Shown one piece after another: positions 1-10,481 of a stretch of 64,000 nucleotides of DNA. The DNA is from Pochonia chlamydosporia 170 (taxonomy: Eukaryota > Ascomycota > Sordariomycetes > Hypocreales > Clavicipitaceae), in contig NC_035795.1 of assembly GCF_001653235.2 (NCBI RefSeq), positions 2,046,001 through 2,110,000 on the forward strand. The letters are read 5' to 3'. How positions within the stretch are numbered: position 1 is the stretch's first letter; every line of letters begins with the position of its first letter. A program made the position numbers and the translations under genes. The notes under the pieces are model-generated. The model saw only the letters and a list, made by a program, of their open reading frames with translations, was not told the DNA's origin and searched no databases.

Positions 1-441
1 GACCTAGATACAGTACGGTTTGTTGAACAAGCAAACGGGATCTATCACACACGGACCATGCCGAGAAGGTGACACAGACGAATGCACGGGATGATGGACT
101 CCATCCTTACATGTACGGAGTACAACGCCTGACACGGTTCTGGAAGCTGCCGTTGCGAATTCCGTAATCCGTAATCCGTACTTGCTGTCTATATGCAGAT
201 GACAATCCTCGCTTCCGACCAGAACGGACCATAATCAGCTTCTTCACACGGGCATGAAGTAGTTTCGTCAGCCACGTTACGCTTTCTTCCTATCTGACCC
301 CGGCAGTCAACTTTGCAGCCCCCAAACCAGTCATTGTTTTGGCCAGGGTGCGAGGATATTGGAGTCGAGCCCCAATCTTAGCCGGCCGCCACCATCCACC
401 ATCCTCCGAGTTGTCAAGTCGGCCACACCAGACCAGACACG
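1..441. other. Left-edge intergenic region / MFS promoter
   Basis: No gene is visible here. The stretch presumably holds the promoter and 5' leader of the MFS transporter gene starting at 442. A short 7-bp tandem (CCGTAAT units) lies at about 161-180. A copy of the recurring motif GTACGGAGTAC lies at 113-123. Confidence 0.6.
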
Positions 442-2230
442 ATGGCACCAAGCCAAGATTTGGGCGAGCGGGACCAGCAGCCACCAGTGTCATACCCAGA
501 CCTTGAAAATGGCCAGCATGGTAAAATACCAAATGGGCAAGCCTCTACTACAGGAACAGAGGGTAGTGGCACACCTCGAGCGAACGAGAAAGACGATATT
601 CTCCTACCAAACGGCAATCATGACCTGAAGGAGAAGAGCCAGGAGACCAATACGAACATCGTAGACTGGGATGGACCAGACGACCCAGCTAACCCTCAAA
701 ACTGGTAAGTGGCATTGGATTTTGAACCTTTTTTGCATGTCTTTTTACCTGTATGGCATTATCACCACAGGGACACCGGCAAAGAGAACAACAGGATGCT
801 AACAAAGGCGTGAATCTAGGACTCTTTCCAAGAAATGGCTAAATATTTCCGTTGTCGGCTTAATCACATTCAATGTACCCCTCGCCTCCTCCATGTTTGC
901 ACCCGCCGTGCCACAACTACTCCAGGACTTCCACACGGATAACGCGTCCCTTTCTACATTCGTCGTCTCAGTCTACATATTGGGCTTGGCTGCGTAAGCG
1001 AAGCACTCTAATTTCTTCATTTAAACTCTACTCATAGTACTAACGTACCATACCAGAGGGCCACTTATACTTGCCCCGATGAGCGAGCTTTACGGAAGAC
1101 TCAACGTCTACCATGTTGGCAACGTACTTTTCATCATCTTCACAGTCGCCTGCGGCTTAGCCACTAACATTAACATGCTTGTTGCATTTCGCTTCTTGGC
1201 CGGGCTAGTCGGTGCGGCTCCCATCGCCATAGGAGCTGGAACAATTGCAGACGTTACAAATTTGCAACAACGAGGAACAGCCATGTCAATTTGGAGTCTC
1301 GGTCCTCTTCTAGGCCCATCTATAGGACCCGTCATCGGTGGCTTCCTTTCGCAAGCCGCAGGTTGGCGTTGGATCTTTTGGCTGCTGGCTATTATTGCTG
1401 GCGCCGTCGCCATCATTAGCTTCTTCGTACTACAGGAAACCCATGCGCCAACGTTGTTGAAAAGGAAAACAAACCGCCTGAGAAAAGATACCGGAAACAT
1501 GGAGCTTCGATCGAAACTCGACACGCAACTGCCGCCAAAGGAGATGTTTTTGCGTGCCATTGTCCGGCCGTGCAAGATGCTGCTCTTCTCACCCGTGTGC
1601 CTCATCCTCAGTCTTTACTCCGCTTTTGTCTATGCCTTGATCTACTTCATGTTCAGTACCTTTTCCTTCATCTTCAAGGCCAACTATGGCTTCAATCAAG
1701 GCACTGTTGGGCTGGTTTATCTCGCCTGTGGCATCGGCATGCTGCTTGGCCTCGGCATTCAGCAATTGACGGGAGATCGGGTCAGACAAAGGCTCGCAGA
1801 CAAGCGCAATGGCGGCGACCACAAGCCAGAATACCGCTTTCCGCCTATGTTCATAGCCGGTGGGCTTCTCCCCGCTGGGCTTTTCATGTACGGCTGGACG
1901 GTACAGTACCATGTCCATTGGGCAGTACCTCTTCTGGGAACTCTGATTGCGGGCATCGGTATCTGTATAATCAGCATTTGCATCAACACCTACCTCGTCG
2001 ATACGTTTACAATGTATGCTGCCTCTGCGCTGGCGGCTTCAGCTGTCTTGCGCTCAGTGTTTGCTGCTGTGTTGCCGCTTTTTGCCTTGCAGATGTATAA
2101 TAAACTCGGCTTGGGATGGGGCAATAGTCTGCTTGCTTTTGTTGGCTTGGGCATGTGGCCGATCACGTTGCTCTTTTTTGTTCATGGTGAAAAGTTGCGC
2201 AAGAACCCCAAGTTTCAGATCAAGTTTTAG
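442..2230 (+). CDS. MFS drug/metabolite exporter, DHA1 family
   Basis: Plasma-membrane proton antiporter of the major facilitator superfamily, predicted to export drugs, polyamines or a secondary metabolite. Three exons restore one frame: 442-704, 820-993 and 1057-2230 (536 aa). The first intron has a GTAAGT donor and a GCTAAC branch site, and the joined codon gives the conserved NPQNW motif ahead of the first helix. Visible family marks are the hydrophilic N-terminal tail (about 90 aa), GLAAGP followed by the motif-A-like PMSELYGR, and GWRWIFW after helix 6. About 12 hydrophobic segments are seen, and the length is normal for DHA1. It sits 0.8 kb from the bANK regulator and near the P450/PKS pair, which suggests a role in product export or self-protection. 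That role is inferred; the substrate cannot be read from sequence. Confidence 0.88.
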
Positions 2231-3029
2231 TCATAAAGATGTGCTTGTTGGACGGGCGTATGGGTTCTTCTTGAATGGCAAAGTAGAATGAGTTTTAATG
2301 ATGGTTAGCTTATTTTCCACTTCTTAATATAATAGAGACTGATAGACGGTAACTCAATGTATCCGTGCCTTTCCCACTGCTATGCTATGTAAGTTCGTTG
2401 TAGAACAGCAGAACAGTTCCTGCAACAATAGGGTAAGATTCCATACTTCAACCTCGTCCACAAGGTTGCAAGGACTGTGAAGCAACCCAAGTATCCACAG
2501 ATAACTCTGGCCATGTGATAGACACAGATGTACACAATCTTGCATCAGAGCGTATTACGAGACAAACATTCTGTTTGTAGAGTCAGTGGATGGCGTGCTG
2601 GAGTTGCAGTGGAAGGACGGGTCGCATCCTGCGGGTAGGTTCCATTGTTGGTACCACTTGGAGCATGAAAGTCTTGAATGTGGAACTTCGGGATATTCCC
2701 ATGTGGTAAAAATGGCCGAAACACGGAAGAGTTTTGGTGTGACGTGAGCTGGCTGAGTCCACTCTGCATGAAGAGGTTGGTGCATACACGATTATCCAAG
2801 TATGGTAGATTTATCAACCGTGCAAGATACTTACAATTATATTCTAATAATGTATAGTTTTATCTTCAAAAGTATACATGAATGTTCTATCTGAGTTACA
2901 AACGAAGTGCCTGCCCACTAGTTCTCAGCTTCATCCAACCTGATTTCTCCCATCGGACGAACCCATCCGCCTCCCCTCACCAACACTCCGAAATGTCTAT
3001 CCCAACATCCCTCGTAACTCAGACGGAAG
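2231..3029. other. Convergent intergenic region, no gene seen
   Basis: Lies between the 3' end of the MFS gene and the 3' end of the bANK gene. Only short overlapping frames on the minus strand (2354-2817) are open. They lack any recognisable motif or coding-like composition. It probably contains the 3' UTRs and polyadenylation signals of the two genes. Confidence 0.55.
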
Positions 3030-4378
3030 CTACAACTTCTTTCTAGCTTTCTTCCTCAAATCACCACCATGGCTCATCAGCGCCTGCAGAGCCTCCACCG
3101 AACCCGTCTGTACCGCAAAATGAACCGGCGTCCAGCCAGCGGCATTCTTGGCATTCGGATTCGCCCCGTGCTCGAGTAACCGCTTCAACACAGATACTCT
3201 GTTTCTTATAACGGCGATGTGCAGTGGCGTGTTCGACTCGCTGTCTGGCTGATCTACTGCTGTACCGCTCCTCAGAAGCATGTCCACCATGTTGTCGTGG
3301 CCGCCGTCTGCAGCAATGTGCAGCGAAGTTTGGTAGTAATCGTCGCTTTCGGTACCGTCATCGCTATCGAACCTCTCCAGTGCCGTTCTGTAGGGAGTTT
3401 TATCAGATGGACCGGGTGAAGCGGTTTGCGGCGTGGGAAGGGCTGTCGCATCTTGCTCGTATGTGGTGTTGCTGGGGAGATGTCTTCTGTAGTGATCGGA
3501 CGTTTCCCAGAAGCGAATTTTGACGCATGGAGTGAGAGAGTAGTTGTTGACGTTGGATTGAGGGAAGGTATCGTGGTTTTCTGATAATGCGTCTTGCGAT
3601 GGTTCATAATTGCTGGCTGCTAGATCCAGGTCCGCCAGATCTAGCCTCAAGCTTACTGGGTGTCAATAAAGCCGTGGTACGGGCAGTGAAGGGAGTTTGG
3701 GGCATACTCACTGTGACTGAAGCGGTAAGTTATCTAGTGGCTGCTGGAATTGGCTGAGGTAACTGGCTGATGCATCAGTTTGGTGTAACGCCGACGGGGA
3801 AGGGTCTGTCAGAAGCCATTCTCCGCTGGAAGTTGAACTTTGAGGGCGATGTATATCTATGGACGAGAAACTGTCATGGATAGGCCGATAGGAAAGTTCG
3901 TCACTCGTCATAGAGTCTGGGACCGCTGTCCCTGTGCTTGTCTCGCTCCAAGGATCCCGAGACGGCCGTGGTTGTATCGCTTTATGTTCGGTTGGAGGCA
4001 AACCATGGTCGGTAACCCCAGTCACTTTCGGCACTGACTTGGTCTTTTTCTCAGATCTTTTGCCTGTAGTCATTCGAAATTAGACTTCCGCCAGAAATAT
4101 GACTAGAGAAAAAGAGCTGCGAGAGCCTTTGCTTCATTCTCTATTTTTCACAGCCTCTCCTTTAATGCTGGGGGAAACTTACTGCGAAGTCTTCTTTGAG
4201 CGTCCCGATTTTGTAGCCGTCGACGCTCGACAGCACCCACTCCGGATAACTGATGGCTATCTGGTTGGAAACGCAGTAACCATGCCTCGTCGTCGTTATA
4301 TTCCTGACTCTCAACAGGGGGTGTTCTATATTGTGCGGATGCAGTTTTGGCAACTGGCTGTGAATTTGACTTTGGCAT
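3030..4378 (-). CDS. bANK-type transcription factor (bZIP basic region plus ankyrin repeats)
   Basis: Probable nuclear regulator of the adjacent metabolic genes. Proposed exons are 4378-4183, 4063-3712 and about 3612-3030 (376 aa). The first junction is clear (GTAAGT donor, CTACAG acceptor). It completes the basic region at residues 51-74, with the bZIP-type core RRRLQNRDAQRRLRSK. No leucine zipper follows; the next about 200 residues are polar and Pro/Ser rich. Three ankyrin repeats occupy about residues 275-304, 309-337 and 342-370, seen as TSLHIAADGG, TPLHIAVIRN and TPVHFAVQTG. This basic-region-plus-ankyrin layout without a zipper is that of the bANK family, whose known members TOXE and APF2 are pathway-specific regulators in toxin clusters. 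The second intron is uncertain: the donor GTGAGT is good, but the nearest CAG acceptor breaks the frame, so I used a later CAG. A lesion at this point cannot be excluded. Confidence 0.75.
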
Positions 4379-7212
4379 GGCTCGTAATGCGTGGCTCTGT
4401 TCAACAGCTCTGAAGGGTTCTAGTACCGGCTTGTTGGTATCTTTTGTAAGTCTAGTAGGTTCAGAGCTTGTCTTACATCAACTGGACCCTTTGAAGCATA
4501 TTTAACGCTCAAGCAAGTGGTTCTGCAGCTATCTTATGCACTTTAGCGCTTGAGGTAACATCAAGTGTAAGCAATGCATGGTTAGTCCACCGCGGACGGT
4601 TGGCTACAACGTCAATGACACTTCTCGACCATGGAGACAAGGCAGGGGTTAATCTGACAGACCCATAACAGACTGACACACATAGAATTTAAGGCAGTTA
4701 CCTGGATGGTGATGTCGCGGCTAGTGATATGTTATGCTACAGACAATATGAGTGCTTCGTTGTGACTTGTGCACTTTTTACTTTCTGCAAGGTACACCGG
4801 CATTTTTTTAACCCTTCTAGCCCCCAATTGTTCGTATCATCTAGCAAATTCGGCGTTCTCCAAGATAGGAAAAAGGTAAACGGAAATCGAGCAATTCATC
4901 CCGGACCTCAAATCTCCACGTACGGCCCGCCGCCTTGCATATGTTCATCGAATGCCCTGTGTCTTGAAAAGCACGAACCAAGGCTGCGCCCGCACCAGGT
5001 GGTGCTCGGACATTTTGCCACCTATAATATTCCCTCTGTGCGTGTTTCACTAACGCTGACAACACACCTCAAATACGGTCTCAGAACTGGCAGACAGTGA
5101 ACAATGTGACTAACCGTGTGACCTGGCTTCGCGTATGACAAAACCCGGGTGCTGAGCCGGACTCTTTTGTCAGTCCTGGGCTTAAAGTTGACGTTGGCTC
5201 ACGAAATACTGTTGAGCGTGAGCCAGCTTTGTGTCTATTCCGGTGTTTACTATGTATAGGTGGTGGGTGTCACTGCCCCATCATGACAGCAGGATTCGAC
5301 AACTTTTCTGCCATGATAGTCCTTTTTGAAGACGCCTGAACATAGTGCCAAGTTGACTGCCCGGCTCTGTATCCGCTGGGGAACCTTGTCAGAAATAAGT
5401 GCAACCACTTGCGTGTAATAAATGCAATGACTCATGGAATGGAGGGGTTCGGTTGGGAAACCCGATGATTCTAGCATTGAGTCGAGGCTGATGTGGTCCC
5501 CGTTTGCGTGTATATCGGCGACTTATTACCCATAAATGACATGATGTTCCCAGTAAAGTTCCTAACATAAGCTCCGCTGCGGGATTCAATATAGCATTTA
5601 TTATACGTTGCCCGACTTGGCAATTCCACGCCTGCCTTCGACCTATATAGTTCTCTCGTCTTCCAGGATCAGCTGGTGAGGCAAAAACTGTATTCTATGA
5701 AATAGACCACATGTTAATCGGTGTATAACCGGTGTCTCTCGTTACCTTCTTCAATTAGTCATTCTGTATCCAGGGCTCTGCTTACTCTTTGCCCTTCCTT
5801 TTTCCTTCCAGGACTAGGGATTCGGCTCCTCCATCACGTACTCATTGCCACGACATCGTGTTCGTCGGGTCTCTTAGGGTCCTATTATTGCCGATCCAAA
5901 AGTATTCTAGTAAGCCCATTTCTTGTTCTGGTCTAGTTCCCCACGTCCCAATCATGGAAGGGGAACGCTGCTTAGAACTCTGAGTGCCGGAAAGTCAGCG
6001 CCACATCTCGGTGCGAGCCGTTTTGAGCTACCAACTTATGGACTACTGGAACAGGGATTCCGTTAGCGTAAAGGGCTTTTTGGCAGCCCTTTTCTCTCTG
6101 CATACGTAGCGCAACTGGTCCTTTAGAGTGCTGGGAACTGCCGCTTATGGCATGAGGGAACTGCTGGCTGGCCGGATGTCTGCGAGAGTGTAGCATCCTG
6201 CAGAGAAAAGAGGTTGATACACGTGGTAGTTTCCAATAAGAGGGTTACGTGGAAGCCCAAAAGTGGCGTAAGCCGGGCTTCTGGTTAGACAGGGTTGGAG
6301 CCAAAGTGTGTGAAACTTGGCGACAAGGATGACATGTCTCTACTATCTACATTCCAAGTACGATTCGACAAGGTTCACCCATGTGTCATTTGGAGATCCT
6401 ACTGCTAGTGTCGAATCACCAGAAAAGGATAAGGGTAATATGACTAGGATGGTGGAAGAGAGTAGCTAACCGGTCAGTTTCACTTATCTCATCAGCACTA
6501 TCATGTATGTCAACTTGACCTTATCCCGTCGCCCAGACTTGCCGTAGGCAACGTCATGTTGGAATTCACATGCGTCGTAGAATCGCCACCCAATGTCTGC
6601 AGCATATTATTTTCCAGCAATCTCAGCCTGGTGTGAGGTTACATTCACTATGCACACATGTCCGTTGGTTGACCGTGACAACCCATCCGCAAGAAAAGCC
6701 TCGTGTCAGACTATACTGGTAGGAAACGACCTAGTCGAAGCTACTTGATTGCGACGGGTTTGCGCCAACAACGGAATGTTCGGGTAAGCGAGAACCGGAA
6801 TTGGACCAGAGGCGGAGTTCCTTGCTGATGAGGCACCGATTCGAAGGCCTCGATGATTCGTCTGATGAACTCACATGGTTGCATTCGAGAATGAATCATA
6901 GCATGGAAGTATTACGTTCTTGGGAGCTGGATATTTAACGCAATTGTGTAAGTGCTTGATGCTGATTTCCGCCACGCCTTGGACGTGAATATTCCATCCA
7001 ACGCGCTTATGAATCGGAAACTCAGCAATTACCGCTGCTTTATTTCGACTCATAATTTTGTTCTTTTTCTCAGTCTATTTACCCAAGTGAAATTTATGAC
7101 CAGAAAACCGGCGCAGAGTTTCTTTGCCCACTAAGTTCCCCAAACTCTGCGCAGCAACCCACACAACTGAGCCCATCTGGACACTACTCAATGCCTACTA
7201 TGCTACTTCGAA
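4379..7212. other. Long stretch without recognisable genes
   Basis: About 2.8 kb between the start of the bANK gene and the 3' end of the P450. Open frames are all shorter than about 125 codons, overlap on both strands and show no domain motif. I saw no terminal repeats, transposase or reverse-transcriptase motif. The bANK promoter must lie at its left end. The rest may be regulatory sequence or the remains of decayed cluster genes. A CACGTG E-box core occurs near 6214. Confidence 0.5.
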
Positions 7213-8808
7213 TTAATCTGCCCTCTCATGCTTGACTAGTTTCACCCACAGTGGGCTCTTGGCGCCAACAATATATACCTTTTGCTTAATCCAGTCGCTG
7301 CTCTCCTTGCAGAGCTCAATGTCATACGTGAAGACAAACTTGGCGAGCAGCATTCGTGCTTCATGGTACGCAAGACTAGCTCTCTGTTAGTATTCGTTTA
7401 AGAGTGCGTAAAGATGTAGAATAAAACCAACTTTTTTCCAATGCAGTCTCTTGGCCCCGCTGAAAAGGCCTGTACTGCTTCCAGCCGATCGTTGGCAAAC
7501 TCAGCGGGAGGATTTTGGCTCCATCTCTCGGGAATGAACTCATGCGGACGGACAAAATGGCTAGGCGAATGATAAGAAGCGTACTGCGAGTAGAACACGA
7601 CAGACTAAATATGCATGTTAGATGCGCTTTCCGTGTCCAGAAGAGAGTGATATAGTTGGACCATCACTTACATCAACGGGGAGAACATGACCATCGAGTG
7701 TAGTCCCTGGCTGAACAACGCGGCGAGGAAGACCACCCGGAACAGGGGGATAGACACGAAGACCCTCCTCGATAACCATCTGCAAGTACTGCAGTTTGGG
7801 TAGCGTAATCGTATTCATCTCGTCGGTGGACTTGAACGCGCCCCTCACTTCAGCCTGCAGCTTCTTCATCTTATCCGGATTCTTGCAGAGCAAATACGTA
7901 ATCGCGCTCATTAGCGATGACGTAGTTTCCGTCGCAGCTGTGAGAAGCAGAAAACCATTCTGTCGCATCTCACCTTTTGTTAACCCGTTACCTTTAGCCT
8001 CTGCGTTCTCAACCAAGGTCCAAAAGTCAGGATGACTCGGATTGTCATTCGCCAACCGGTTCATAACTCGCTCATCACAGAACTTGACATGTTCCAGCCG
8101 CTTCTTAATCATGGACTTGGGCATAAATGCCTCAAAAATAGCTTGAAGAATGGGAAACGACCTCAGAACTCTCCGCATGGCGCTGAATCGCACCGTGGCA
8201 GTGATGTTGGCCAGAAAAGGGTGATACTCCATGCTTTCAAGATGGTGCAGGGAGTCGCCAAACACGCAATCGGCAATAAAGTCAAATGTAGCAAAGTTGA
8301 AGAACATGACCATGTCGACTTTTCCTGCGGTTTGACATTTCTCGTACGATTTTGCAACCAACAGATCCGTATACTTCTTCAACAGAGGCTCCTGCTCGCG
8401 GATGGCGCGGTCGCTAAACGCCGGAGCGAATACTTTTCGCTGGCGATAATGCTCATCGTCGCCGGCGGTCAATAGGCCCTCAGTACCATCTTTACGCTGG
8501 TTCTTCATGTAATATGCCTTGAAGTCCTTGGGAACACCACCAGCTCTGGTGTTGTGTCCGTATACGTCTTTGGTGGCAGCTGTGCTGATTGTACTTAACT
8601 CGTCGGGGGAAACGCGAACATATGGACTGTATTTGATGTGTAGCTTGTAAGTCATTGCGACTTCTTCACCGGTTAGGCGCTTCACGGCCAGAGGAATTCG
8701 TGACGCAGCTAGGTATTTTGGTCCGGGAAAGTTTGCGAGGGGGTGGAAGTAGACATTGTAGATTGCTGTGTAGATGATATATCCCAGTAACTGAGGCGAT
8801 ACATTCAT
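7213..8808 (-). CDS. Cytochrome P450 monooxygenase (CYP65-like)
   Basis: Heme-thiolate monooxygenase, expected on the ER membrane, likely oxidising the polyketide made next door. Exons are 8808-7672, 7604-7432 and 7375-7213 (490 aa), all in frame. The last junction creates the classic GKNLAYHEAR after the heme loop. Motifs are [11 protein letters not shown] near the N terminus, I-helix AATETTS, ExxR in EEGLR, PERW, and heme loop [11 protein letters not shown] with the cysteine near residue 433. Overall it resembles isotrichodermin C-15 hydroxylase-type (CYP65) enzymes. The N terminus is short: only about 12 residues precede the YNVYFHPL motif, so the membrane anchor is reduced or a further 5' exon exists. 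A possible 37-nt intron just upstream does not keep the frame. It is divergent from the PKS gene, sharing a 1.67 kb intergenic region, which fits co-regulation. Confidence 0.9.
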
Positions 8809-10481
8809 TAGCCAAAATGTCGCTTACCAACGAGACTCAAGAGAGTCTACTCTTACAATTGATATCGCAATTGGTACCATAAATGCGACAGGATGCTCTT
8901 CTGCTATGGCCAACAGACCACTGGGCAGAGAGCCCCTGTAGCCGGAAGTTGAGGTTGTGGCCAGAAATCCCATCTTGCATACAATTGTGCCCTCAAGCTC
9001 AGACCAACACAATTGACACCGAATCGAAGTATTTCAGAGAAGCTTTCAGGTGTTTGGCCGCATAAGCTGAAAATTTACACGTTGGTCAAGAGCTTGGGAC
9101 GTTGTTACAGTGTCACAGCGTGGAAGGGGATCACCTCCAGGGAAGCCGTCAATTAACATTATTAACATGACCAACATGCGGAGATGTTCGATGCTGTTTA
9201 GTGCCTCCACTGATGAAAAGACCTTCCAGCACTTCCGGCATTTTCTCTGGAATGCTCAAGCAATTCTTTACCAAGTCCGCTTCAACCCGCAATAAGCTTA
9301 TTGAGGCATATTTTGGCAAGAACAACGCCTCACACGAGAGATCATGATCCATGAAATGCCCCTGTGGTAAGCTTATGGCCTCTCGACATGCAGGAATCTG
9401 ACGATGTTTTGGCCGTGGAACACTCACAGTTAGTGTTGTTCCATAGCGAACCAAGTTTTCGAAGCATCAACCCATGTCACTGACAAGGGTCAAATTAGCT
9501 AACCGCTAACTTATATTTTTACGATCTCCGAAATCCGCAAGGTACAAAGTTGCCTGCCGGCCGGGATTGGATCTGTGACTGCGCCGAACCGCGTCGGCAT
9601 TGGGTTCCGGAGTCATGCAGTAAGCTTACGAGCAATCAGCCAATGAACAATCTTGTATATTCCAGTCCTTCTGCAAGCCGAGATGCATTCCTGTGAACCC
9701 TTGTAAACACAATTTGTGATCCTGGAAGTTGGGGGCTGAGTTTCATCGTGGACTGAGGCTCATGCCGAGTCCCGCCTCCCCGGCTCATCCCATTTTCGGC
9801 CGATAAACAAGACGCACTAAATGGTCATTTAGTTTTATGCTCGCTATGAATGGGTGTAGTACGTCGTGCTTAATACGGCCGCTAGACCTTTTGTGTTATT
9901 AATTTCCGTCAGGCGCAGCGCAATGACGTGTACTGCTCATGTCACTATCCGTGTCAGGCTGTAAGCTCACAGAATTGATCGAAGAGCTGCAATACCGTAA
10001 GAGTAACGCCCACCACGGCCTGAACGGTTCATCAGATATTGCAACCAACGTGAGCAAGCACAGAGCTGATTCTTAGGATGCGGACGTGTAAGCCAGTTGC
10101 ATGGCTTCGCTTTTCTAGCAGTCAGCGATGCAATATCGTATCTAATAGATTGAAACCTGTTACACCCCTCTCCCTGGCATCTACGTCTGTAGCCAGTAGA
10201 TTGCTAGATTTGTAGTCATTCGCGCCAGGTAGGACTGCATATGTTCAAACCTCATTTGAAGCCTCCCCTGCAAACTCCCTCTCCCACGACGGTATTCATT
10301 TCCTCCTGCTACTCTCCCAATTAATATCATATAGACAGATCCAAGCATTGCTCAGGCATACTCCTATTCTCGTAGCCTTGGGTCATTAGACATCTCGTTT
10401 AGGTTGCTCCCTGGCTCCACGGTAGTCGAAGGAACAGTTGATCTGACGATTGCCTTTACTGCCTTTGAGGCGATCACCAGG
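8809..10481. promoter_or_regulatory. Bidirectional intergenic region between P450 and PKS
   Basis: This 1.67 kb stretch contains no convincing gene and must hold the promoters of the divergent P450 and PKS genes. The largest frame (minus strand, 9149-9454) has no motif. At 9333-9342 there is a 10-mer (CACGAGAGAT) whose complement matches the tox-box, recalled as ATCTCNCGNA, at nine of ten positions. That is relevant because a bANK regulator lies nearby, but a single near-match in 1.7 kb is weak evidence. The 5' leader of the PKS transcript probably begins in the last few hundred bases. Confidence 0.5.

Noticed and set aside
10404..10481. Longer N terminus for the PKS
   Set aside because: The frame is open upstream but begins at TTG. 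The first ATG at 10482 directly precedes the conserved KS start.
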